Positions 55,422 to 64,000 of a stretch of DNA of 64,000 nt are shown piece after piece. Under the pieces are notes generated by a model, which saw only the letters and a program-made list of their open reading frames with translations, did not search any database and was not told where the DNA came from. This DNA is from Streptomyces sp. CT34 (GTDB lineage Bacteria; Actinomycetota; Actinomycetes; Streptomycetales; Streptomycetaceae). The DNA is taken from contig NZ_KN708638.1 of the NCBI RefSeq assembly GCF_000805335.1, forward strand, positions 7,864,112 through 7,928,111, given 5' to 3'. The first letter of the stretch is position 1; each line of letters starts with the position of its first letter. The translations under genes were made by a program, and so were the position numbers.

Positions 55422-55529
55422 ATGAACGGGCCGGCGAGCGGGCCGCGGGGCAGGTCGGCGGGAGTGAGGGAGATCACCGGGCTCGGCGCGAGACGGTGGG
55501 AAGTTTGGCGGAATAGCGCCCTGAGATAA
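55422..55529 (+). CDS. Possible 35-residue small protein
   Basis: An ATG with GGGGGAGGGG at good spacing starts a 36-codon frame (MNGPASGPRG ... RRWEVWRNSALR) ending in TAA. It is basic and without a membrane segment. Otherwise 55239-55635 shows no gene. The strong ribosome binding site is the only support. Confidence 0.3.
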   Translation: MNGPASGPRGRSAGVREITGLGARRWEVWRNSALR

Positions 55530-55635
55530 ACCGTTCGTCATGCACGTACCGGGGGGTTGTCAACTCCCCTTCACGTTCACGGCGCGCACCGCGCACCCCT
55601 CCCTGCTCACCCCTGCCGCCCTGGAGGTCGCCCGC

Positions 55636-58020
55636 ATGACCCAGACGACGACGGACCAGCCACCCGGAAGGGCGGCCGGCGCCTCCGCCGAGCCGCCCGC
55701 GTCCGAACCGGCCAGGGGCGCGCACCGCAGAGCGGGCGCCGGCATCGTTCCCGTTCTCGCCTTCGCCGGCATCGTCGTCGCGGTGATGCAGACACTGCTC
55801 GTGCCGGTCATCAAGGACCTGCCGACGCTGCTCAACACCCCGGCCGGCAACGCCACATGGGTCTTGACGGCCACCCTCCTCGCCGGTGCCGTCGCGACGC
55901 CCATCATGGGCCGCCTCGGCGACCTCTACGGCAAGCGGCGGATGCTGCTCACCAGCCTCGCCGTCATGGTCGGCGGCTCGCTGATCTGCGGGTTCACCGA
56001 CGACCTGGTCATCATGATCGTCGGCCGGGCTCTCCAGGGCTTCGCCATGGGCGCGATACCCCTCGGTATCGGCATCATGCGCGACGAGCTGCCGCGCGAA
56101 CGGCTCGGCTCCGCCATGGCGTTGATGAGTTCGTCGATCGGCGTCGGCGGCGGGCTGGCGCTGCCGGCCGCCGCCCTGGTGGCCCAACACGCCGACTGGC
56201 ACGCCCTGTTCTTCGGCGCCGCCGGGCTCGGTGTGCTGTCGATCCTGCTCACCCTCGTGATCGTCCCCGAGACCGCGGTGCGGGCCCCGGGCGGCTTCGA
56301 TGTCGCCGGTGCCCTCGGCCTGTCCGCCGGGCTCGTCGCCCTGCTGCTGCCGATCACCAAGGGCAGCGACTGGGGCTGGGGTTCGCCGACCACTCTCGGC
56401 CTGTTCGGGGCCGCGGCGCTGATATTGGTGCTGTGGGGCGTGATGGAGCTGCGGATCGCCGATCCGCTGGTCGACCTGCGCACCAGCGCGCGGCGCGAGG
56501 TGCTGCTCACCAACCTCGCCTCGATCACGGTCGGTGTGTCGTTCTACGCCATCTCGCTGGTGCTGCCGCAGCTGCTCCAGCTGCCGAAGTCGACCGGCTA
56601 CGGCCTGGGCCAGCCCATGGTGGTGGCCGGTCTGTGCATGGCGCCCCTGGGCCTGACGATGATGCTCGTCTCCCCGGTGTACGCACGGATCGCCGCCCGG
56701 CGCGGCCCCAAGATCTCGCTGCTGCTGGGCATGCTGGTCATCGGGATCGGCTACGGCGGCGGCATCGGCCTGATGAGCGCCCCGTGGCAGACGGTCATCA
56801 TCGCGGTGGTCGTCGGCGCGGGCATCGGGCTGGCGTACTCCTCGCTGCCGGCGCTGATCGTCGGCGCCGTCGACCCCTCCGAGACCGGCGCGGCGAACGG
56901 CCTCAACACCCTGATGCGCTCGATCGGCACGTCCGTGTCCAGCGCGGCGATCGGCATGGTGCTCGCCCATATGTCGACCCGCATCGGCCCGGTCTCGGTG
57001 CCCACGATGTCCGGCTTCCGGGTCTCCTTCCTGATCGCCACGGCGGTGGTCGGCCTCGGCGTGCTGGTGGCGGCCTTCCTGCCGTCCCAGCGGACCGCGT
57101 CCCGGCGGACGCCGGTCGCCCGGCACACGGACGGGGTCGACGCGCCCGATGCGGCCGACGAAACCGGTGCGGCCGGCGCGGTGGCGGCGGTGGCGGCCAC
57201 GCCGGAGCCGGCGGCCGAGCGCGCCCCGGCGCGGCAGCCCGTGGCCGGACTCCGCGGGCGGGTCGTCGACGCGTCCGGTGCGCCGGTGCCGCGCGCCGGT
57301 GTCACGCTGATCGACCGGCAGGGGCAGCAGGCCGGTGTCACCACGGCCGACGCCGAGGGGCGCTATGCGCTCGCCACCCCTGGCGCCGGCACGTACGTGC
57401 TCACCGGCGCCGCCCCGGGCCACACCCCGCACGCGGTGGCGGTGACCTGCCACGGCGCGGGTGCGCTCGTCGAGACGGATCTGCTACTGGCCACCGCCGA
57501 CAGTCGCCTCGGCGGGACCCTGCTCGGCGGCTCTGACGGCACCCCGCTCGCCGGTGCGAGCATCGTCGTCACCGACGCCCGGGGCGATGTGGTGACCCGT
57601 ACGACGACCGGCGCCGACGGCAGTTGGGCCGTCGCCCAGCTGCCGAACGGTGACTACACCCTCGTGCTCAGCGCCCCCGGCCACCAGCCGCAGGCCCGTG
57701 CCGCCCAGCTGCCCGGCGGCGGCCCGGAGCGCCAGGACGCCCGGCTCCAGCCGACCGCCACCGTGCGCGGTACCGTCCGCGGCCCGGACGGGCAGCCCCT
57801 GCGGGACGCCGCCGTGACCCTCCTCGACGACGGTACGGTCGCCGGACACACGGTCACCGGCCCGGACGGCGCGTTCGCCTTCGCCGACCTGAGTGGCCGT
57901 CACTACACCCTCTCGGCGGCCGGCTATCCGCCGCACGCCGCGCCGATATCCCTCTCCGGAGGCGGCGACGCGGTGCTGGATCTGGACCTCGTCCAGCCGT
58001 CGGGCGCCGAGGCGCGCTGA
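55636..58020 (+). CDS. MFS multidrug-type transporter fused to three carboxypeptidase-regulatory-like domains
   Basis: The 794-residue protein has a DHA2-like MFS domain with about 14 segments (residues 35-480; motif GRLGDLYGKRRM between segments 2 and 3) and then an Ala/Glu linker. After it, about 535-605, 623-695 and 708-775 are three beta-sandwich repeats of the CarboxypepD_reg type (GRVVDASGAPVPRAGVTLID, GTLLGGSDGTPLAGASIVV, GTVRGPDGQPLRDAAVTLLD). ATG 55636 has GGAGG upstream. The tail is probably a binding or assembly module. No regulator of its own; the ArpA-like gene is the nearest. Confidence 0.9.
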   Translation: MTQTTTDQPPGRAAGASAEPPASEPARGAHRRAGAGIVPVLAFAGIVVAVMQTLLVPVIKDLPTLLNTPAGNATWVLTATLLAGAVATPIMGRLGDLYGKRRMLLTSLAVMVGGSLICGFTDDLVIMIVGRALQGFAMGAIPLGIGIMRDELPRERLGSAMALMSSSIGVGGGLALPAAALVAQHADWHALFFGAAGLGVLSILLTLVIVPETAVRAPGGFDVAGALGLSAGLVALLLPITKGSDWGWGSPTTLGLFGAAALILVLWGVMELRIADPLVDLRTSARREVLLTNLASITVGVSFYAISLVLPQLLQLPKSTGYGLGQPMVVAGLCMAPLGLTMMLVSPVYARIAARRGPKISLLLGMLVIGIGYGGGIGLMSAPWQTVIIAVVVGAGIGLAYSSLPALIVGAVDPSETGAANGLNTLMRSIGTSVSSAAIGMVLAHMSTRIGPVSVPTMSGFRVSFLIATAVVGLGVLVAAFLPSQRTASRRTPVARHTDGVDAPDAADETGAAGAVAAVAATPEPAAERAPARQPVAGLRGRVVDASGAPVPRAGVTLIDRQGQQAGVTTADAEGRYALATPGAGTYVLTGAAPGHTPHAVAVTCHGAGALVETDLLLATADSRLGGTLLGGSDGTPLAGASIVVTDARGDVVTRTTTGADGSWAVAQLPNGDYTLVLSAPGHQPQARAAQLPGGGPERQDARLQPTATVRGTVRGPDGQPLRDAAVTLLDDGTVAGHTVTGPDGAFAFADLSGRHYTLSAAGYPPHAAPISLSGGGDAVLDLDLVQPSGAEAR

Positions 58021-58119
58021 CGACCGACGGCGCGGGCCCGCCCGCGCCGCCTGAGCGCGGCGTCCCCGCACCGCGCCGATACGCGCCCGGGTCCCGCCCC
58101 CCCAGGGGGCTAACACGCC

Positions 58120-58299
58120 GTCAAGTACCCCCGGGCTTCGGCTGGTTCGTTCGGCCTGGAGCGTGCTGCCGACCGCCTCGGCGTCGCCGCTCGCGACGGC
58201 CTCCACCACGGCCGCGTGGCGGGCGTCGCCGTACCGGGGGTCCCGCTCGCGCAGGCCGAGCAGCTGGACGAGTGTGCGGTGCCGCACCGGCGCGGTCAC
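58120..58299 (-). pseudogene. Fragment of a GntR-family (FCD) regulator
   Basis: On the minus strand HRTLVQLLGLRERDPRYGDA and RHAAVVEAVASGDAEAVGSTL form the last helices of a GntR/FCD ligand domain. The DNA-binding domain and the rest of the domain are absent. It precedes a Gfo/Idh/MocA gene on the other strand. Assignment is by pattern only. Confidence 0.45.
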
Positions 58300-58489
58300 C
58301 CCAGGGGGGTCCGGGCCCGGACACCTCCGTGCCGACCGCGTCCCTGCGGGCCGTCCCGGCAGCCGTCAACCGCCGCCTCCTGTCCGCCCCTTCACCGGGG
58401 CGTAAGCGGGCCGGCACCGGGGCAGACCGGCAGTCGGGTGCACCGGAACGCCGGTGCACCCGCGGACGGGCGAGCGGACGGGAGAGACC

Positions 58490-59686
58490 GTGGCGGCGGA
58501 CCTCGGCATCGGCGTCATCGGACTCGGCATGCGCGGCAACCTGGCGGACGCCGCGCACCGGCCCGGCCGGGGCTCTGCGGTCACCGCCGTCGCCGATCTC
58601 GACCCCGGCGTCCGCAGCCGCGCAGCCGCCCGCTTCGGCGCCCGCCTCGTCACCGGCGACCACCGCCAACTCCTCGCCGACGACCGGCTCCACGCGGGCA
58701 TCGTCGCCACCCCCGACGACACCCACGAGCGCATCGCCTGCGACGCGCTGGAAGCGGGCCGCCCGGTCTACGTCGAAAAGCCGCTCGGCATCACCGCCGA
58801 GAGCTGTGACACCATCCTGCGCACCGCCCGCCGGACCGGCACCCGCCTCTACGTCGGGCACAACATGCGGCACATGGGCGTGGTCCGGCTGATGCACCGT
58901 CTGATCGCCCGCGGCGACATCGGCGAGCCCAAGACGGTGTGGACCCGGCACTTCGTCTCGTACGGCGGTGACTACTACTTCAAGGACTGGCACGCCGACC
59001 GCCGCCGCACCACCGGCCTGCTGCTCCAGAAGGCCGCCCACGACATCGATGTGATCCATCTGCTCGCCGGCGGATACACCCGCCGCGTCAACGCCCTCGG
59101 CGACCTCCTCGTCTACGGCGACCTGCCGCGCCGCGCCCCCGGCACCCCGCGCCCGGACGGTTGGCTGCGGGAGTACGACTGGCCGCCGACCGCCCGCCGG
59201 GATCTGCACCACGTGGTGGACGTCGAGGACGCGTCCGTGATGAACATGCAGCTCGACAACGGAGTGATCGCCGCCTACCAGCAGTGCCACTTCACCCCCG
59301 ACTACTGGCGCAACTACACCGTCATCGGCACCGAGGGCCGGCTGGAGAACTTCGGCGACGGTCCCGGCGACATCGTGCGGGTGTGGAACACCGGACCCAC
59401 CGGCTACCGCCCGGAGGGCGACGTCACCCACCGGGTGCCCGAGGCCGGCGGGTCGCACGGCGGTGCCGACGCCCGGATCATCGACGAGTTCCTCCGGTTC
59501 GTCCGCGAGGGCGGGGCCACGGACACCTCACCGGTCTCCGCCCGGATGAGCGTCGCCGCGGGCGAGGCGGCCACCCGCTCACTGCGCTCCGGCGGCGTCC
59601 CGTACGAGGTGCCTCCGCTCGACGACGAGCTGCGGGGGTACTTCGAGCGCGGCCAGCAGCCCCTGCCACCGCGGCGCCGTCAATGA
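58490..59686 (+). CDS. Gfo/Idh/MocA-family oxidoreductase
   Basis: The 398-residue NAD(P)-dependent enzyme has Rossmann start GVIGLGMRGNLADAA, the catalytic motif VYVEKPLG (Lys) and the second conserved region LLLQKAAHDIDVIHLLAGG with His/Asp. Such enzymes oxidise sugars, cyclitols or their derivatives. The GTG at 58490 with GGAGAG upstream is chosen; the longer frame from 58454 lacks one. Substrate unknown; single gene. Confidence 0.9.
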   Translation: MAADLGIGVIGLGMRGNLADAAHRPGRGSAVTAVADLDPGVRSRAAARFGARLVTGDHRQLLADDRLHAGIVATPDDTHERIACDALEAGRPVYVEKPLGITAESCDTILRTARRTGTRLYVGHNMRHMGVVRLMHRLIARGDIGEPKTVWTRHFVSYGGDYYFKDWHADRRRTTGLLLQKAAHDIDVIHLLAGGYTRRVNALGDLLVYGDLPRRAPGTPRPDGWLREYDWPPTARRDLHHVVDVEDASVMNMQLDNGVIAAYQQCHFTPDYWRNYTVIGTEGRLENFGDGPGDIVRVWNTGPTGYRPEGDVTHRVPEAGGSHGGADARIIDEFLRFVREGGATDTSPVSARMSVAAGEAATRSLRSGGVPYEVPPLDDELRGYFERGQQPLPPRRRQ

Positions 59687-60138
59687 GCGCGGTGCGTTCA
59701 CACCCGATGGTGGTGTTTCGGCCGTCTGAGGACCACCGGCCCACGTCCGGTGCCCACCGCCGTCACGCGGACCAAGCGCCCATCACCGCCCCGTACACGC
59801 CCCTGCGCGCCGGACGACCGCGCCGCGCCGCACGGCGGGGCTCCCGGGGCGGATGGGGCGGCCGGGACCGGTGGGCCGGAGGTCTGAAACGGCCGAACCT
59901 CGTAGTGCCGCGTCCGCAACCGTGAAGATTTCTGCGAGCCTGGGCGGCGCAGCGGAGTTCCGGCTGGTCACAAGGCCGCCCGGAGCTGTGTCGTACCGGG
60001 CGTGTGGCCTCGTTAGCGGTGTGTTAGTGCCCCGTTAGCGGACCGGCAGTGCCCGGGGTCACGCTGGAAGAGCAACGGACGGACCGTACGCACCCAACTT
60101 TTACGAGGGTACCCACCTACCAGACGAGGGGGAGACTC
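59687..60138. other. Intergenic region with no recognised gene
   Basis: No open frame with a ribosome binding site and Streptomyces-like codon use is seen on either strand. It should hold the promoter of the lipoprotein gene at 60139; the GTTAGCGGTGTGTTAG-type short repeats near 60012-60040 are the only feature noted. Confidence 0.5.
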
Positions 60139-60834
60139 ATGTCGCTCACCATCAAGACCCTCGGCCGCGGCCGGCGTGTCGCCGCCGGATCGCTGATCGC
60201 CGTCACGGCGCTGACGCTCACCGCCTGCCAGAACGGCACGGACGCCGCGTCCCGCCCCTCGTCGGCCGGCGCGCCCGCCACCTCCACGGCGAACGGGCAG
60301 TCGGCCGGCGCCAACGCGCAGACCACCGGGCACGGCGCGCGGCCGTCCAACGGTGCCAAGCCCTCCGGCTCCGCCGCGGGCCTGCCGAACGCCAGCCAGG
60401 CCAACCCCTCGGCCATGACGGAGTCGGACCGCTGCACCGCCAACAACATGTCGCTGCACCTGGGCCGCGTCGACATCGGCGCGGGCAACATCCGCGTCCC
60501 GCTGGTGTTCACCAACAAGGGCAAGAAGACCTGCTCGCTGCGCGGCTTCCCCGGCGTCTCGCTGATCCAGCGCGACGGGTCCTCCGTCGGCAAGCCCGCC
60601 AGCCGCGAGGGTGCCGCGGGCGGCACCATCCACCTCCGGCCCGGGCAGAGCGCGCACGCCCTGCTGCACACGGTCAACGAAGGTGTCTCGGGCACCCCGT
60701 GCTGGAAGAACTCGCAGATCGTCTTCGTCTACCCGCCCGGCTCCAAGGAGTCGATGACCACCGGCAGCGGCGGGCTGCGGGTGTGCGGCGGCACGTTCAC
60801 CGTGACCTCGCTGGAAGCCGGTTCGCCAAGCTGA
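60139..60834 (+). CDS. DUF4232-like secreted lipoprotein
   Basis: The 231-residue protein has lipobox LTLTAC, a Ser/Ala/Gly/Asn-rich linker to about residue 85, then a DUF4232 beta domain (RCTANNMSLHLGRVD, VFTNKGKKTCSLRGFPGVSL, the C-terminal GGLRVCGGTFTV) with four Cys likely forming disulfides. ATG 60139 has GGGGGAG upstream. Such proteins are surface-exposed in actinomycetes with unknown function. Confidence 0.85.
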   Translation: MSLTIKTLGRGRRVAAGSLIAVTALTLTACQNGTDAASRPSSAGAPATSTANGQSAGANAQTTGHGARPSNGAKPSGSAAGLPNASQANPSAMTESDRCTANNMSLHLGRVDIGAGNIRVPLVFTNKGKKTCSLRGFPGVSLIQRDGSSVGKPASREGAAGGTIHLRPGQSAHALLHTVNEGVSGTPCWKNSQIVFVYPPGSKESMTTGSGGLRVCGGTFTVTSLEAGSPS

Positions 60835-60856
60835 CCGCGAAACCCCTCTCCGGCCG

Positions 60857-60897
60857 CGGGGCCGTTCCGGTGCTGGTGCGTCACCGGAACGGCCCCG
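60857..60897 (+). terminator. Perfect 16-bp terminator hairpin
   Basis: CGGGGCCGTTCCGGTG pairs with CACCGGAACGGCCCCG across a 9-nt loop, 22 bp after the lipoprotein stop and before the hydrogenase operon. Confidence 0.8.
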
Positions 60898-60990
60898 CTC
60901 GGCTCTCCGGAGCCCCGCGGCGGTGTTACGAAGGTGAGCGGAAGCCGTCAGAGCGCTTTCGCTGCACCCCTCCCTAGGAGGCACACCGCC

Positions 60991-62070
60991 ATGGATGCCG
61001 CACCCGCGACCGCGACCGACGCCGCCCGGCCGTCGGCCGAGGACGAGTCACCGATCCACGTCCTCTGGATCAACGCCGGCCTGAGCTGTGACGGCGATTC
61101 GGTCGCCCTGACCGCCGCGACCCAGCCGAGCATCGAGGAAATCGCGCTCAGCGTGCTGCCGGGACTTCCCAAGATCCAGGTCCACTGGCCGCTGATCGAC
61201 TTCGAATGCGGGCCCACCCAGGGCGCGGACACCTTCATCGAGTGGTTCTTCAAGGGCGAACGCGGTGAGATCGACCCGTTCGTGCTGGTCATCGAGGGAT
61301 CCATCCCCAACGAGTCGATCAAGCCGGAGGGCTACTGGTGCGGCTTCGGGGACAACCCGGAGACCGGCCAGCCGATGACCACCAGCGACTGGATCGACCG
61401 ACTGGCCCCCAAGGCACTCGCCGTCGTCGCCATCGGCACCTGCGCCACCTACGGCGGCATCCACGCCATGGCCGGCAATCCGACCGGCGCCATGGGTGTG
61501 CCCGACTACCTGGGCTGGGACTGGAAGTCCAAGGCCGGCATCCCGATCGTGTGCGTACCGGGCTGCCCGATCAAGCCCGACAACTTCTCCGAGACGCTGG
61601 TCTACCTGCTCTACCAGGCGGCCGGCGCGGCACCGATGATCCCGCTGGACGAGCAGCTGCGGCCCACCTGGCTGTTCGGGGAGACCGTGCACGAGGGCTG
61701 CGACCGGGCCGGGTACTACGAGCAGGGGCAGTTCGCCACCACCTACGACTCGCCCAAGTGCCTGGTGAAGCTCGGATGCTGGGGGCCCGTGGTCAAATGC
61801 AATGTGCCCAAGCGGGGCTGGATGGACGGCATCGGCGGCTGCCCCAACGTCGGCGGGGTCTGCATCGCCTGCACCATGCCCGGCTTCCCCGACAAGTTCA
61901 TGCCGTTCATGGACGAGCCGCCCGGCGCCAAGCTCTCCAGCACCACCAGTGCCGCGTACGGCACCGTCGTCCGGCGGCTCCGCGGCATCACGGCCAGGAC
62001 CGTGGACCACGAACCGAAGTGGCGGCACCGCGGCGAGAAGCTGACCACCGGCTACCGGCGCCCGTGGTAA
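60991..62070 (+). CDS. hhyS: [NiFe] hydrogenase small subunit (high-affinity, group 1h-type)
   Basis: The 359-residue iron-sulfur protein carries the electron-transfer clusters. The proximal cluster motif near residue 33 is GLSCDGDSV: the second position of the usual CxxC is Asp36, a feature known from actinobacterial oxygen-tolerant hydrogenases. Further Cys occur in IGTCATYGG, CVPGCPI, CWGPVVKC and GGCPNVGGVCIAC. No Tat signal is visible, fitting the type. AGGAGG precedes ATG 60991. It oxidises atmospheric-level H2. Confidence 0.93.
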   Translation: MDAAPATATDAARPSAEDESPIHVLWINAGLSCDGDSVALTAATQPSIEEIALSVLPGLPKIQVHWPLIDFECGPTQGADTFIEWFFKGERGEIDPFVLVIEGSIPNESIKPEGYWCGFGDNPETGQPMTTSDWIDRLAPKALAVVAIGTCATYGGIHAMAGNPTGAMGVPDYLGWDWKSKAGIPIVCVPGCPIKPDNFSETLVYLLYQAAGAAPMIPLDEQLRPTWLFGETVHEGCDRAGYYEQGQFATTYDSPKCLVKLGCWGPVVKCNVPKRGWMDGIGGCPNVGGVCIACTMPGFPDKFMPFMDEPPGAKLSSTTSAAYGTVVRRLRGITARTVDHEPKWRHRGEKLTTGYRRPW

Positions 62071-62162
62071 CCGCCCCGGACCCGGCCGCCCCGTCGGCGG
62101 GCGGCCCGTCGGCAACCGCCTGAGCAACCCGTGCCGGACACGTTGCACACCTGCCGGACACA

Positions 62163-62186
62163 ATGTCAGACCCCATGTCAGACCCC
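62163..62186 (+). repeat. Tandem duplication of a 12-bp sequence
   Basis: ATGTCAGACCCC occurs twice in succession in the 151-bp gap between the hydrogenase subunit genes. It is not in frame with the large subunit and probably arose by slippage. Confidence 0.7.
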
Positions 62187-62221
62187 ACCTCCCGCGCGCG
62201 CAGAAGGGCACGGCACACACC

Positions 62222-64000
62222 ATGGCAGCGAAGACCAAGACGGCCGGTGACGGCAGCGGTCTGACGGAGATGTCCTGGGATCCGATCACCCGGATCGTGG
62301 GCAGCCTCGGTATCCACACGAAGATCGACTTCAAGCAGAAGCGGGTCGCGGAGTGCTACAGCACCTCGTCCGTCTTCCGCGGCTACAGCGTCTTCATGCG
62401 CGGCAAGGACCCGCGCGACGCCCACTTCATCACCAGCCGGATCTGCGGCATCTGCGGCGACAACCACGCCACGTGCTCGGTCTACACGCAGAACATGGCC
62501 TACGGCGTCAAGCCGCCGCACCTCGGCGAGTGGATCATCAACCTCGGCGAGTCCGCGGAGTACATGTTCGACCACAACATCTTCCAGGAGAACCTGGTCG
62601 GGGTCGACTACTGCGAGAAGATGGTCCGCGAGACCAACCCGGGTGTCTGGGAGCTCGCCCAGCGCACCGAGGCCCCGCACGCCGGCGAGCACGGCTACCG
62701 CACCATCGCCGACATCATGACCTCCCTCAACCCCATCGAGGGCGAGTTCTACCGCGAGGCGCTCCAGGTCAGCCGCTACACCCGGGAGATGTTCTGCCTG
62801 ATGGAGGGCCGCCATGTGCACCCCTCCACGCTCTACCCGGGCGGCGTCGGCACCGTGGCCAGCGTCCAGCTCTTCACCGACTACCTCAGCCGGCTGATGC
62901 GCTACGTGGAGTTCATGAAGCGCGTGGTGCCGCTCCACGACGACCTGTTCGACTTCTTCTACGAGGCGCTGCCCGGCTACGAGGAGGTCGGCCGGCGGCG
63001 GGTGCTGCTCGGCTGCTGGGGCGCGCTCAACGACCCCGAGCACTGCGACTTCACCTACCGCAACATGACGGACTGGGGCCGGAAGATGTTCGTCACCCCG
63101 GGCATCATCGTCGACGGCAAGCTGGTCACCAACGACCTCACCCAGATCAACCTCGGTATCCGGATCCTGCTCGGCAGCTCCTACTACCAGGACTGGGAAG
63201 GCCAGGAGCAGTTCGTCACCCACGACCCGCTCGGCAACCCCATCGACCCGCGCCACCCCTGGAACCAGCACACCATCCCCGCCCCGCAGAAGCGGGACTT
63301 CAACGACAAGTACAGCTGGGTGATGTCGCCGCGCTGGTTCGACGGCAAGGAGCACCTGGCGCTGGACACCGGCGGCGGCCCGATCGCCCGCCTGTGGTCC
63401 ACCGCGCTGTCCGGGCTCGTCGACACCCCGTACGTCAAGGCCACCGGCAACAGTGTCGTCATCGACCTGCCGCGCAGCATGACCCGGCCCGAGACCCGCC
63501 TCGAGTGGAAGATCCCGAAGTGGAGCAACGCGCTGGAGCGCAACCGCGCCCGCACCTACTTCCAGGCGTACGCGGCGGCCATGGCGCTGCACTTCGCCGA
63601 GCAGGGGCTGGAGGAGGTCCGCGCCGGACGCACCCAGACCTGGGAGAAGTTCGAGGTCCCCGACGAGTCCATCGGCTGCGGCTTCACCGAGGCGGTACGC
63701 GGCGTCCTCTCGCACCACATGGTCATCCGCGACGGCAAGATCGCCAACTACCACCCGTATCCGCCGACCCCGTGGAACGCCAGCACCCGCGACACCTACG
63801 GCACCCCGGGCCCCTACGAGGACGCGGTGCAGAACACCCCGATCTTCGAGGAGAACTCCCCGGACAACTTCAAGGGCATCGACATCATGCGGACGGTGCG
63901 CAGCTTCGACCCGTGCCTGCCCTGTGGCGTCCACATGTACGTCGGCGACGGCCGGTCCGTCCAGAGCATGCACGTGCCCACCGGGCTGAGCGGACTGGCC
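62222..64000 (+). CDS. hhyL: [NiFe] hydrogenase large subunit (partial, C-terminus off window)
   Basis: The 593 codons in the window carry the nickel site: N-terminal ligand motif RICGICGDNHATC and C-terminal DPCLPCGVHMY. Between them lie the large subunit's usual features (NIFQENLVGVDYC, MEGRHVHPSTLYPGGVG). The DPCLPCGVHMY form rather than DPCxxC at the very end matches the group 1h type. The stop and maturation genes are beyond the window edge. The ATG at 62222 has GAAGGG upstream. Confidence 0.95.
   Translation, partial: MAAKTKTAGDGSGLTEMSWDPITRIVGSLGIHTKIDFKQKRVAECYSTSSVFRGYSVFMRGKDPRDAHFITSRICGICGDNHATCSVYTQNMAYGVKPPHLGEWIINLGESAEYMFDHNIFQENLVGVDYCEKMVRETNPGVWELAQRTEAPHAGEHGYRTIADIMTSLNPIEGEFYREALQVSRYTREMFCLMEGRHVHPSTLYPGGVGTVASVQLFTDYLSRLMRYVEFMKRVVPLHDDLFDFFYEALPGYEEVGRRRVLLGCWGALNDPEHCDFTYRNMTDWGRKMFVTPGIIVDGKLVTNDLTQINLGIRILLGSSYYQDWEGQEQFVTHDPLGNPIDPRHPWNQHTIPAPQKRDFNDKYSWVMSPRWFDGKEHLALDTGGGPIARLWSTALSGLVDTPYVKATGNSVVIDLPRSMTRPETRLEWKIPKWSNALERNRARTYFQAYAAAMALHFAEQGLEEVRAGRTQTWEKFEVPDESIGCGFTEAVRGVLSHHMVIRDGKIANYHPYPPTPWNASTRDTYGTPGPYEDAVQNTPIFEENSPDNFKGIDIMRTVRSFDPCLPCGVHMYVGDGRSVQSMHVPTGLSGLA

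Overview
The window has the marks of a Streptomyces (or close actinomycete) chromosome. G+C is very high, third codon positions are almost all G or C, GTG starts and 4-bp GTGA/ATGA overlaps are common, and the gene content fits: a subtilisin-inhibitor-like protein, an AfsA/ArpA-type butyrolactone pair, a GatD/MurT pair, a secreted S. griseus-type aminopeptidase and an actinobacterial high-affinity hydrogenase. No species is assigned.

Left part (1-20.5 kb) looks accessory and metal-centred. A divergent locus has two near-perfect DtxR/IdeR/DmdR-type iron boxes in its shared promoter region. It encodes a Tat-exported family-5 solute-binding lipoprotein leftward and, rightward, an amino-acid beta-hydroxylase-like 2OG/Fe oxygenase, an SbnB-like dehydrogenase, an SbnH-like PLP decarboxylase, an SbnA-like PLP synthase and a MATE exporter. 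This is the 2,3-diaminopropionate/decarboxylase logic of staphyloferrin B without any NIS synthetase, citrate synthase or NRPS in view, and it is my best candidate for an undescribed metallophore system. It is followed by a frameshifted Fur/Zur-family remnant, an ECF sigma factor with a Met/His-rich membrane protein, a CaiA/CaiB/CaiC-like acyl-CoA gene set with an MFS permease and a GH88-like protein, and a Zn/Mn-type ABC transporter. The block ends at a tRNA-Ser-like 3' fragment with its terminator and decayed gene pieces (PepSY-type membrane protein, PucR regulator), which looks like an old integration scar.

Middle part (21-44 kb) is mostly conserved chromosome: Phd-type antitoxin, secreted M28 aminopeptidase, urease operon ureABCFGD (with a candidate GlnR site and a Streptomyces-type dispersed repeat between ureC and ureF), an unusual set of three Roadblock proteins plus a DUF4388-like protein, a NitT/TauT-type ABC transporter, a secreted S33 peptidase, a decayed PARG-like gene, a lysophospholipid acyltransferase, a protease inhibitor, a CtaG-like protein, 6-phosphofructokinase, GatD/MurT, peptide deformylase, and a TetR/acyl-CoA dehydrogenase pair.

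Right part (44-64 kb): glyoxylate pathway gcl-hyi-glxR with palindromes upstream of gcl and hyi; a PHO-box-like triplet followed by an orphan terminator (possible small RNA); an HD-domain hydrolase; an alkylation-repair operon (AdaA-AlkA fusion, Ogt, 2OG oxygenase); a divergent AfsA-like/ArpA-like pair with a likely ARE operator; a drug-type MFS protein with three C-terminal carboxypeptidase-regulatory-like domains; a Gfo/Idh/MocA oxidoreductase; a DUF4232-like lipoprotein; and the start of a group 1h-type [NiFe] hydrogenase operon whose large subunit runs off the right edge.
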